Source: Candidatus Delongbacteria bacterium (GTDB lineage Bacteria; UBA4055). From it: DNA of 14,645 nucleotides. This document shows, piece by piece, positions 6,511 through 14,148 of this stretch. The stretch is from the NCBI GenBank assembly GCA_016937995.1, contig JAFGVM010000086.1, positions 1-14,645 on the forward strand. The letters are read 5' to 3'. Both the position numbers and the translations under genes were made by a program. The notes beneath the pieces are model-generated. The model did not search any database. It worked only from the letters and a program-made list of their open reading frames with translations, and was not told where the DNA came from. The first letter of the stretch is position 1. Every line of letters begins with the position of its first letter.

Positions 6511-8172
6511 ATGAAGATTGTAAAATTTATTTTGATGCTAATTGTTATAGCTTCTCTAAGCGCAGAAACTCTTTTTGAAATTAAAGATAACAGTGGACAG
6601 CCTGTATTCTCGATTTCAGACGATGGTTTAAGGGTTATAAATAACGGTGATACAATGATGGTCATAAGTTCTACTGAAGCTAAGATCAATCTGGATAACA
6701 GTAAAAACAAAGGCTTGTCAAGATCGTTTGCAGTTACAACATCAGCTTCAAAAAAATCAGGAACAGTAAATGTTATGGAGGTTGGAACACAATCCACTAC
6801 ACTTCGTGAAGGTGAGGCAGGAGATCAATACACGCAATTTAGCCCTGAAAATCTTTTTATCGGTTTAAATGCGGGAATTCATACGACACCATACAGTTAT
6901 TGGGGAGGAATGAATAATATTTTCCTTGGAAACTCTAGTGGCTATTGGAATGATTGGGGAACAGATAACATTTTTATTGGAGATAGTACCGGTTTTAACA
7001 GCAAAAATACAGATAAAAATATATTCATCGGAAATCTTGCTGGATTTAATACTGAGTCAGATGATCCTGGATATGGTAGTTCGAATGTATTTATCGGTGT
7101 TAAGTCGGGGTACTCAAATATAGAAGGTATGCATAGTGTTTATGTAGGTCAGCAAACTGGTGAAATGAATTACAATGGAACAGCGAATGTTTTTATTGGT
7201 AGCCTTACGGGTAAGGAAAATAACAGTAATTTTAACACTGCTGTTGGAGGAACTACGTTTTACAAAAATACTTCAGGTTCAAGTAACACAACTTTAGGAT
7301 GTTTTGCAGGTTATAATAATTTAACAGGTTCCAGGAATGTTTTTTTAGGTTACAAAGCAGGTTATAATGAAACCGGTTCAGATAGATTGTATATTGATAA
7401 TTCAGACACCTCAACACCTTTGATCTGGGGTGATTTCAGCGCAAACACTTTAAGATTTAACGGCAATGTCGGAATTAATACAGCACCAAGCTCAAGTTAT
7501 GGTTTATATTCTCTTAGCGATTACAGGGGAGTTTATGGCTATGCTTATACTTCAGCAGATGATTTTACTTACGGTGTTTATGGATACGGATATGGGGGAG
7601 CTGTAAGGAATGTTGGAGTGTACGGAACTTCTGGTGGCACTGGAACTAACTGGTCAGGGTATTTTGTAGGAAATGTTTATGTAGGTGGAACTGTTTCAAA
7701 ATCAGCAGATGAAATTAAGATCGATCATCCACTCGATCCGGAAAATAAATTTTTATACCACTCAGATATTTCGAGTGATCAAATGACAAATATTTATCAT
7801 GGTAATGTAATTCTCGGTCATAATGGTGCTGCTGAAGTTATATTGCCTGATTGGACAGAAGAAATAAATAAAAATTTCAGGTATCAGCTTACAGCCATAG
7901 GAGCACCCGGACCTAATTTATATATTTCAAAAAAAATTGATAACAATAGTTTTGAAATTGCAGGTGGTTCAGAAGGAATGGAAGTATCATGGCAGATCAC
8001 CGGTATCAGAAATGATAAATATGCTCAAAAAAATCCAATGAAAGCAGAAGTTGAAAAAAGTAAGAATGAAAAAGGTTATTATTTACACCCTGAAGCATAT
8101 GGTAAAACGGAAGAAATGGGTATAGAAGACCATATTCAAAAGATTGAAAGAAAATTAAAGGATGAAAATTAG
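6511..8172 (+). CDS. Exported repeat fibre-like protein with GVYG repeats and a conserved C-terminal domain of unknown function (paralogue 5)
   Basis: 553 residues. Signal peptide 1-18 (cleavage after LSA), conserved leader 19-81, entry segment QYTQFSPENLFIGLNAG, the second shortest array (about nine units, 134-290) and exit segment RLYIDNSDTSTPLIWGDF. A GVNIGN-like strand (FNGNVGINTAPSS) leads into short GVYG/YGVYG repeats (about 325-395). Residues 397 to about 520 form a compact domain: KIDHPLDPENKFLYHS, MTNIYHGNVILG, AEVILPDW, FRYQLTAIGAPGPNLYIS, EVSWQITGIRND and GYYLHPEAYG. I recognise this as a conserved C-terminal module seen in many bacterial repeat proteins but know no assigned function. 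A short amphipathic helix (DHIQKIERKLK) ends the protein. The ribosome binding site is GAGGA/AAGGA upstream of the ATG. It is last in the tight cluster. A surface role is inferred. Confidence 0.88.
   Translation: MKIVKFILMLIVIASLSAETLFEIKDNSGQPVFSISDDGLRVINNGDTMMVISSTEAKINLDNSKNKGLSRSFAVTTSASKKSGTVNVMEVGTQSTTLREGEAGDQYTQFSPENLFIGLNAGIHTTPYSYWGGMNNIFLGNSSGYWNDWGTDNIFIGDSTGFNSKNTDKNIFIGNLAGFNTESDDPGYGSSNVFIGVKSGYSNIEGMHSVYVGQQTGEMNYNGTANVFIGSLTGKENNSNFNTAVGGTTFYKNTSGSSNTTLGCFAGYNNLTGSRNVFLGYKAGYNETGSDRLYIDNSDTSTPLIWGDFSANTLRFNGNVGINTAPSSSYGLYSLSDYRGVYGYAYTSADDFTYGVYGYGYGGAVRNVGVYGTSGGTGTNWSGYFVGNVYVGGTVSKSADEIKIDHPLDPENKFLYHSDISSDQMTNIYHGNVILGHNGAAEVILPDWTEEINKNFRYQLTAIGAPGPNLYISKKIDNNSFEIAGGSEGMEVSWQITGIRNDKYAQKNPMKAEVEKSKNEKGYYLHPEAYGKTEEMGIEDHIQKIERKLKDEN
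6910..7380 (+). repeat. Coding tandem repeat array, about 9 units of 17 residues
   Basis: Units include NNIFLGNSSGYWNDWG, DNIFIGDSTGFNSKNT and RNVFLGYKAGYNETG. One unit near 7060 carries an insertion of about five residues (ESDDPGYG). Confidence 0.83.
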
Positions 8173-8198
8173 AGGATTAAACTGTGAATTTAGAAAAG

Positions 8199-8214
8199 AG
8201 TGACAGAAATCACA
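8199..8214. promoter_or_regulatory. CRP/FNR-family-like palindromic operator
   Basis: The site reads AGTGACAGAAATCACA, matching the TGTGA-N6-TCACA consensus of CRP at 9 of 10 informative bases. It lies 49 bases before the start of the GLUG protein gene. A TAGAAT hexamer at 8241-8246 could be a -10 element, putting the palindrome centre about 46 bases upstream of a predicted transcription start. No regulator gene is in the window, so binding is inference. Confidence 0.35.
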
Positions 8215-8251
8215 GATATAACTTAATTAATGAAATAAATTAGAATAAATT

Positions 8252-8259
8252 AAGGAGGA
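8252..8259 (+). promoter_or_regulatory. Strong ribosome binding site for the GLUG surface protein
   Basis: AAGGAGGA ends four bases before the ATG at 8264. It is the best Shine-Dalgarno match in the window, stronger than those of the five preceding paralogues, and it fixes the start codon. Confidence 0.8.
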
Positions 8260-8263
8260 ATTT

Positions 8264-11248
8264 ATGAAGTACAAACTACTGCTTCTGCTTCTATGGACCA
8301 TGTCTGTTGTGCATGCGACAATAGTAGTAGATCCTAACTGTACTATCAATTTCGGGGCTTCCGATGTTTATATCAGCGGTGGGCTTCAGATCGATCTTGT
8401 AAAAGATGTACCCAAGTATCCTACGATCACTTTTGATCCAGGTTCAAGATTGTATTTTGTCGGTTCTGGTGATGCTGATCTTACAAATGTATATGTACTG
8501 CGTAATGTTACGGTAGATAAACCCTCAGGTGATCTGTATATAAACAGCGGTCTTAATATTACAGGTAACCTTGATTTTGTGAGTGGAAATCTTATCACAG
8601 GAGCAAATTCAGTAACTCTTGATCAGACTTTGAATGGCAATCTGTCCGGAGAGAGTGCAACTTCTTATGTAGTGGGAACGGTGGTTGCCAGCAGACTGAT
8701 CGGTACTGGAACTTCAAATTTTGGAAACATCGGGTTTGCTATTACAAACTCAGGAAATAATCTTGGTACTGCTACAGTGACAAGAGAATCCGGAAGCGGA
8801 AGTGATGTTAACATTTATGGTTCAAATGGTATCGAAAGAAAATGGACTTTAGGTACTTCTGTTGGTTTTACAGGTACCAGGAATGTTACTTCAAGCTGGC
8901 TTTCAAATGAAGACAATGGTAATACTCTGGCCGATCTTAAAGTTTGGAAGTACGAACCGGCAAAAAGTGATGATTCTTATAATGATGTAGTTTCTCAGAA
9001 GAGAATATTAAAGAATTCTTCAAGCAAAACTGCAACTCGTTCAGACAGAGAAATAAGAGAGTCAGGCCCGGAAATTGATGATGATCTTGTGCAAATAGTT
9101 GAAACGGATCCTAAAACACTTGGATGGGTGGAAGTTGATGGTGCAAGTTTTAATACATCTTCATCTCCAAGGACCTCAATGTTCTCAATTGATGCAGCTA
9201 CAGTATTTACAATAAATGACGCACTGAATGCTTTTGCAGATGGTTCAGGAACTGAAGCTAATCCATATCAGATAGCAACCTTAGATCAATTAGATGACGT
9301 AAGATACTATTTGTCTGCATGTTTCATCCAGATCGCAAATATTGATGCCTCGCCAACTACAGGTTGGGACTCTGGTGCAGGCTGGACTCCTATAAGTGGG
9401 TTTGGTGGAAAATATGATGGTCAGGGGCATACAATTTCAAACCTGTTTATTGACAGGACCACTAATAACATTGGGCTTTTTGGTGTAACAAATGCGGGAA
9501 GTGAAATAAAAGATCTGGGACTTGAAAATGTTGATATTACCGGAGGAACATACACAGCTGGATTAGCTCCTTACAGCCAGGGAACAATATCAGGATGTTA
9601 TGTTAAAGGAACAGTTTCTTCTGCATATGATTATCTTGGTGGATTAGCCGGTTACGCAAGAACAGGGTCTTTCATTACAGATTCATATTCGTATGCTGAT
9701 GTGATTTCAACTGCAGTGTCAGGATTGAATATAGGTGCTTTTTGCGGACGATTATATAACACACCAATAATAAACTGCTACTCTACGGGAAGTGTTACAA
9801 TTAATAGTTCAAATCCCGGAAACAGGGGTTTTGTAGGTGCTGTAGGTACCGGAATCACTATGACTAATAATTTTTGGAACACTGAATTGTCCGGACAGAC
9901 CACTACAGCGGGTACTGCTACAGGATTAACCACGAATGAGATGAGAACTTTATCAACATTTACAGATGCAACCTGGGATTTTCAGGATGAAAGTGCTAAC
10001 GGTGTTGAAGATATTTGGGGAATGAATTATGCAGATAATAATGCATTTCCTTTCCTTAGCTGGCAGGGAATAGCTCATGATCCTATTTCGGGCTTTGCAG
10101 GAGGTATGGGAACAGAGTCTGAGCCGTTTTTAATATCAAATTTGACTGAGCTTGATAATGTGAGAAACTTTTTGACAGGTTATTATTTTTTACAAACCGA
10201 CGATATAGATGCATCTGAAACTACTGGTTGGAATGGTGGGGACGGTTGGATACCAATAGGATATACAAGTCCTTATTTTACCGGAAGCTATGATGGTGAT
10301 AACCACAAAATATCTAATTTGTACTTCGATACCAGCCTTCAGTATTCCGGTCTTTTTGGTGTCGCTTATACAAATTCAGTTATAAAAAACTTAGGATTGG
10401 TTGATATAGATGCAAATGGCGGAACTGTTTACTCAGGAACTATTTCAGGTTACAGTAATAGTGAAATTTCAAATTGTTTCGTATCAGGAACTATTAGATC
10501 AAATAGCTATACAGGTGGATTTTTAGGATACTCAAATGGTGCTACGGTCTCTGATTGTTATTCAAAAGTTGATGTTACAAGAATAACCGGGAACACAGGA
10601 ACATTTGTAGCAGGTTTTATAGGTTACAATGGATTAGGAACTATACAAAGATGCTATTCTATAGGTGCAGTATATTATGAAGATGCAACAGATCCTGTTA
10701 ACCGGGGATTTTCAGGAGGGAATACGGGAACCATCAGTGATAGTTTCTGGGATATAGAAACTTCCGGTCAGAGTACAAGTGGGGGTACTGCAACCGGTAA
10801 ATCTACTGCTGAAATGCAGGATGTTTCAACATATACCGCTACAGCTACAGTAGGTCTGACCACTCCTTGGGACTTCGTGGGAGATCCTAATGATGATGTA
10901 GCAGCTGATGACTACTGGAATATTCATGCAAGTCTTAACGGTGGATATCCTTACTTTGAGTGGGAGGGAAGGATCCCTGTTCTTGCACCGGGTAATGTAG
11001 TATTAGCATATGACGGAAGCGATGTGACAATTACCTGGGATGCTGTTTCAGGGGCGTCAGGTTATGCTGTCTATTCTTCAGATGATCCTTACGGAACGTT
11101 CAGTTTAGATGGATCGGGCTCTTTCAACGGAGAAGAGTGGACTGTATCTACAGCTGATCCAAGGATGTTCTATTTTGTGACAGCGACCAACGCAACTAAG
11201 GAGACCCCTAAGACAATTAGCATGCAAAATCATGTTGTGAGTAAATAA
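8264..11248 (+). CDS. Large exported surface protein with duplicated GLUG-repeat block and fibronectin-III-like end
   Basis: 994 residues. Signal peptide 1-18 (LLLLLLW core, cleavage after VHA). Residues 19-320 are beta-rich, with TLNGNLSGE, GTGTSNFGNIGFAI and GTATVTRESGSG, as in exported proteins of Bacteroidota-like phyla. Two homologous blocks follow: about 323-605 and 611-900. Each opens with F-A-x-G-x-G-T-E-x-x-P-[YF]-x-I, then DIDAS..TGW and YDG..H.ISNL, then GLUG-type turns (GGLAGY, GGFLGY) interleaved with Cys-Tyr-Ser strands (CYSTGSV, CYSIGAV), and closes with W..E.SGQ and [YF]PF..W.G. Residues 905-990 resemble a fibronectin III domain (VTITWDAVSGASGYAVYSSDD). GLUG repeats occur in secreted adhesins and polysaccharide-associated proteins. 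No obvious C-terminal sorting signal or membrane anchor is seen. It lies 91 bases after paralogue 5 with its own strong ribosome binding site, so it may have a separate promoter. Role unknown; surface adhesion is the best guess. Confidence 0.88.
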   Translation: MKYKLLLLLLWTMSVVHATIVVDPNCTINFGASDVYISGGLQIDLVKDVPKYPTITFDPGSRLYFVGSGDADLTNVYVLRNVTVDKPSGDLYINSGLNITGNLDFVSGNLITGANSVTLDQTLNGNLSGESATSYVVGTVVASRLIGTGTSNFGNIGFAITNSGNNLGTATVTRESGSGSDVNIYGSNGIERKWTLGTSVGFTGTRNVTSSWLSNEDNGNTLADLKVWKYEPAKSDDSYNDVVSQKRILKNSSSKTATRSDREIRESGPEIDDDLVQIVETDPKTLGWVEVDGASFNTSSSPRTSMFSIDAATVFTINDALNAFADGSGTEANPYQIATLDQLDDVRYYLSACFIQIANIDASPTTGWDSGAGWTPISGFGGKYDGQGHTISNLFIDRTTNNIGLFGVTNAGSEIKDLGLENVDITGGTYTAGLAPYSQGTISGCYVKGTVSSAYDYLGGLAGYARTGSFITDSYSYADVISTAVSGLNIGAFCGRLYNTPIINCYSTGSVTINSSNPGNRGFVGAVGTGITMTNNFWNTELSGQTTTAGTATGLTTNEMRTLSTFTDATWDFQDESANGVEDIWGMNYADNNAFPFLSWQGIAHDPISGFAGGMGTESEPFLISNLTELDNVRNFLTGYYFLQTDDIDASETTGWNGGDGWIPIGYTSPYFTGSYDGDNHKISNLYFDTSLQYSGLFGVAYTNSVIKNLGLVDIDANGGTVYSGTISGYSNSEISNCFVSGTIRSNSYTGGFLGYSNGATVSDCYSKVDVTRITGNTGTFVAGFIGYNGLGTIQRCYSIGAVYYEDATDPVNRGFSGGNTGTISDSFWDIETSGQSTSGGTATGKSTAEMQDVSTYTATATVGLTTPWDFVGDPNDDVAADDYWNIHASLNGGYPYFEWEGRIPVLAPGNVVLAYDGSDVTITWDAVSGASGYAVYSSDDPYGTFSLDGSGSFNGEEWTVSTADPRMFYFVTATNATKETPKTISMQNHVVSK

Positions 11249-11251
11249 GAG

Positions 11252-11281
11252 ATTGCCATACATCGTTTTGATGTTCGCAAT
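11252..11281 (+). other. Weak imperfect hairpin after the GLUG gene
   Basis: ATTGC at 11252-11256 pairs with GCAAT at 11277-11281, and CATC pairs with GATG inside, separated by an unequal internal loop. It lacks a T-tract and sits directly before the strong terminator. It could support 3' end stability, but may be incidental. Confidence 0.3.
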
Positions 11282-11290
11282 TACAACATA

Positions 11291-11323
11291 AAAGAAGGGC
11301 AGATCTGTGATCTGCCCTTCTTT
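11291..11323. terminator. Bidirectional intrinsic terminator
   Basis: A perfect 15-bp stem (AAAGAAGGGCAGATC and its complement) encloses a TGT loop. It is followed on the plus strand by TTCTTTCTTTATT-like T-rich sequence and preceded by A-rich sequence that gives a shorter T-rich run on the minus strand. It lies between the convergent stops at 11248 and 11340, so it should end transcripts of both genes. Confidence 0.93.
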
Positions 11324-11339
11324 CTTTATTAAATTTAAT

Positions 11340-13931
11340 CTATTCAACTACTCTCTTTACATCAGCGGAAGGTTGAGAAATAATTACAGCGGCATCATTA
11401 AGATATTTATTTGCAACAGCTTTGATTTGCTCAGGGGTTACTTTTCTAAGATCTACCAGTTGATCCTTCAAGAAATTGTAACCAAGACCCAAGGATTCAT
11501 ACCTTGTCATAGTACCTACCAACTGATTATCGGTAAAATACCCGTCAAGCATCTTTGCATAACCTTCTACAGACAGATTGATCTCTTCTTGACTTATATC
11601 ACCATCGATCAATCTTTGAACTTCATGTTTAAGAACTTTGACAAGTTCATCTTTTTTACCTAAAGAAGTCTGAGCAACGATCCTGTAAAATCCGTAGTCC
11701 TTAGTTCCTGAATAATATGAATATGCTGAATATACGAGGTCATTATCAACTCTCGTAGCCTTCATAAGTCTACCTGAGAAACCGTTAGCCATAACTTGAT
11801 TTAAAGCTGTCATAGAAAAATATTCAGGATCTCCCTGTAATGGAGCTTGAAAGTTAATTACTACATTTACCTGCTCAAATTCGCATTCATCAACAAATGT
11901 ATCATTTAATTTAGGTACTACCAACGGGATCTTTTCCCCTTTAATTTTTCCATCAGGGATATTGTTCTTTATGTTCTTAGCGTATTTCTCTGCCTTATCT
12001 TTTGATATGTCCCCGAATAGTGTAACTATTATACTTTCTGCTTTAACATATTTTTTGTACATATTTTTGAGATCATCTCTGGAAATATTTTGCAAAATAT
12101 CGTTTTTCTCTTTTGCAGTAACACCTGATTTTTGACCTTTGTAAAGAATTGATGATCTGAATTCATCATAAGCATGATTTGGGCTGCTGATACTTCTTTT
12201 ATATGAAGCATCTTCTCTTTCTTTGGCAAGTATTAATTCTTTTTCATCAAATTCAGGATCGTTCATAATGCTGTAAAATCTTTTAAGAAGCTCATCAAGA
12301 TCTTCTTTGATGCATTTGAAGCTAACATAAACTCCGTTAGGGGAGATATTTGCATTTAATTGTATCGCATGGTCTTCCATCCAGGAAGTTAAGTCCATTG
12401 AAGAATAGTCTTTGGTGCCACCACTATACATGTTATCAATTAAGAACTGGAAAGTCCCGACATTTTCTAACGTTTCATAATCTGAAGATATCGGCAGGAA
12501 TATTTCTCCCTGAATAACTGGATCAGTAGTATTCTGCTTGTAAAGTAAAGTAATATCATCATCGACCATGATCTTTTCGACATTAGACTTAACGACTTCT
12601 ATCGTCTTATCCTGTATGCTTGATTTTTGTCCTTCAGGTACTGCAAAGTAGATAACTCTATTATCAGGGATATAGTATTTTTTTATTGCGTCTGTGACCT
12701 TCTTAGGAGTTAAAGCTTCATATTGAGCTATATGCATATCAAATATATCAGGAACTCCGTAAACCATCATATTCCAACCTATTTCCTGAGCTTCATCGTC
12801 TAATGCAGGAGTTGTTAAAATTTTCTGAGCTTTTTCTCTGGTGATAACTTCATCGATCTGCTTTTGAGTAATTCCTTTTTTTGCAACTTCAGCTATTATC
12901 TCATCAATTCTTCGAACTACTGTATCTAAATTTTTAGTCTCTTTAGTTTCAAATACATACTGGATCATAGTCTCTGGAAAATGACCACCATCGTTAAAGT
13001 ATCCATATATCCAGTTTACAAGTTTTTCTACTTCGACAAGATTATATTGTACTGGGGAATTTCTTTTTTCAAACAAGATCTGAGATGCCATTGTTATAGC
13101 TGCAAAATCATCAGATTCTGCAGGAGGAATAAGTTTAGTAATAAATGCTCGTGGTTGCTGAATAGCAAATTCATCAACGTATTTAATATTGCCAGGGCGA
13201 ATTCTTTCTTTAGGTTGATATACAGGAACAAGAACGTCTCTTTCATAGTCCTTGAAAGTTTCCTCTATCTTTTTCATTGTTTCATCTACATCAAGATCAC
13301 CTACAGCTACGAATATCATATTGTTAGGCATATATCTTCTACTGTAATAATCCATCATATCTTCTCTGGTGTTCTTTTTGAATATCTCAATGTCACCGAT
13401 AACCTCATTTTTCACATTAGAAGTAAGGAAAGTTCTTGCTCTCATTTTGTTATAAACTTTAGCCATAGGAGATGCAACCCGGTAAACAAATTCTTTTACA
13501 ATTACATCCTTCTCTCTCGTTACTTCAGTTGAGTCAAATGCACAATTTACTATATTATCAGCAAGTAATTCCAAAGTAGTGTCCGCATATTTCTTATCAG
13601 CCTGCATATAGTAAACAGTTGCACCAAAAGTTGTATATGCATTTGAGATAGCTCCCAGTTCTTTTCTTTTATCAGAGTGCCATGCTTCTGTGTGATTTGT
13701 TGTAGAACCACCTGAAACAATATGCTCAAGGTAATGGGATAATCCCTTTCCTAAATATTCTCCTTCATCGATAGATCCAGTCTTTACGAACATAAAGAAT
13801 CCAACTGAAGTGTTACTTTTATTTTCCTTTACGACCACCTGCATTCCATTTGGTAGAGTTTTAGTAATAATATTCTCGGCGAATAAGGCAATGGAGAATA
13901 TTAATGCTACGATAATGATGCTTTTTTTCAT
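11340..13931 (-). CDS. Exported two-lobe M16 family zinc metallopeptidase (insulinase/PqqL-like)
   Basis: 863 residues with a signal peptide (MKKSIIIVALIFSIALFAEN), so it probably acts in the periplasm or at the outer membrane. The inverted zinc motif H66-Y-L-E69-H70 is intact. E147 lies 76 residues after H70 (in VIVKEF), exactly the family's HxxEH-x76-E spacing, so the N-terminal lobe should be catalytic. The usual SNAYT segment, the DYYSRRYMPNNMIFVAVGD strand and the second-subdomain helices follow. The C-terminal half (about 460-863) repeats the fold without HxxEH but keeps the substrate-gripping G-[FS]-x-G-R-L-M-x-x-x-R and D-L-V-Y-S signature. At about 860 residues it matches two-lobe periplasmic peptidases rather than single-lobe processing peptidases (about 420). 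AAAGG upstream of the ATG supports the start. It is convergent with the GLUG gene and downstream of the ParB-like gene across 217 bases. It degrades peptides; the substrate is unknown. Confidence 0.93.
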   Translation of the reverse strand: MKKSIIIVALIFSIALFAENIITKTLPNGMQVVVKENKSNTSVGFFMFVKTGSIDEGEYLGKGLSHYLEHIVSGGSTTNHTEAWHSDKRKELGAISNAYTTFGATVYYMQADKKYADTTLELLADNIVNCAFDSTEVTREKDVIVKEFVYRVASPMAKVYNKMRARTFLTSNVKNEVIGDIEIFKKNTREDMMDYYSRRYMPNNMIFVAVGDLDVDETMKKIEETFKDYERDVLVPVYQPKERIRPGNIKYVDEFAIQQPRAFITKLIPPAESDDFAAITMASQILFEKRNSPVQYNLVEVEKLVNWIYGYFNDGGHFPETMIQYVFETKETKNLDTVVRRIDEIIAEVAKKGITQKQIDEVITREKAQKILTTPALDDEAQEIGWNMMVYGVPDIFDMHIAQYEALTPKKVTDAIKKYYIPDNRVIYFAVPEGQKSSIQDKTIEVVKSNVEKIMVDDDITLLYKQNTTDPVIQGEIFLPISSDYETLENVGTFQFLIDNMYSGGTKDYSSMDLTSWMEDHAIQLNANISPNGVYVSFKCIKEDLDELLKRFYSIMNDPEFDEKELILAKEREDASYKRSISSPNHAYDEFRSSILYKGQKSGVTAKEKNDILQNISRDDLKNMYKKYVKAESIIVTLFGDISKDKAEKYAKNIKNNIPDGKIKGEKIPLVVPKLNDTFVDECEFEQVNVVINFQAPLQGDPEYFSMTALNQVMANGFSGRLMKATRVDNDLVYSAYSYYSGTKDYGFYRIVAQTSLGKKDELVKVLKHEVQRLIDGDISQEEINLSVEGYAKMLDGYFTDNQLVGTMTRYESLGLGYNFLKDQLVDLRKVTPEQIKAVANKYLNDAAVIISQPSADVKRVVE

Positions 13932-14148
13932 TTTTATACCTTTTATTTAATTTTTCATAATAAGCTCGTATCTTTAGAACAGATCTTAAGATAATTAATT
14001 TTATATGTTACTCAAAGATAATAATGAATATTTAAACTAAATAAAATGATAAAGTGCAGTTTTGATGGTGTGAAAGTAGAATTGTTTAATGTGTCAAAAG
14101 CAGAAATGTCGGGTTTAATTTAAATTAATTGACCAATAGATGGTCAGT
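13932..14148. other. Intergenic spacer upstream of the M16 peptidase
   Basis: This AT-rich 217-base region must contain the M16 promoter unless transcription enters from the ParB-like gene. A TTGACA hexamer (minus strand, 14097-14092) has no convincing -10 at 16-18 bases. A weaker TTGAGT / TATCTT pair with a 16-base spacer (14015-13988) is possible. Apart from the small palindrome at 14130-14146, nothing else is recognisable. Confidence 0.5.
14130..14146. repeat. Short palindrome after the ParB-like gene
   Basis: TGACCA-ATAGA-TGGTCA is a perfect 6-bp inverted repeat starting three bases after the stop codon of the minus-strand ParB-like gene. It could be a weak terminator stem (no good T-run follows) or a protein-binding site. 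A related sequence lies at 14591-14606. Confidence 0.45.

Noticed and set aside
1199-6797. Antisense open frames over each paralogue leader (1199-1411, 2878-3177, 4797-5129, 6486-6797) with similar translated sequences
   Set aside because: They resemble each other only because the sense leaders are homologous; none has a convincing start region and all oppose strong sense genes.
261-7380. CRISPR-like or DNA-level tandem repeat interpretation of the 51-base periodicity
   Set aside because: The periodicity is in the protein; units differ in DNA sequence, remain in frame and have no repeat-spacer structure.
1-8172. Prophage tail-fibre region
   Set aside because: Every complete fibre-like gene has an N-terminal signal peptide, and no capsid, tail, lysis or integrase genes flank them, so a chromosomal exported family is more likely.
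12981-13532. 183-residue plus-strand open frame
   Set aside because: It is fully antisense to the well-supported M16 peptidase and has a Phe/Ile/Tyr-rich composition typical of shadow frames.
11340-13931. Functional link between the M16 peptidase and maturation of the fibre proteins
   Set aside because: The gene is convergent and separated by a strong bidirectional terminator; proximity alone does not support it.
13988-14097. Sigma-70 promoter for the M16 gene (TTGACA at 14097-14092, or TTGAGT/TATCTT at 14015-13988)
   Set aside because: The first lacks a -10 at proper spacing and the second matches only 4 of 6 bases in each box, which is expected by chance in AT-rich DNA.
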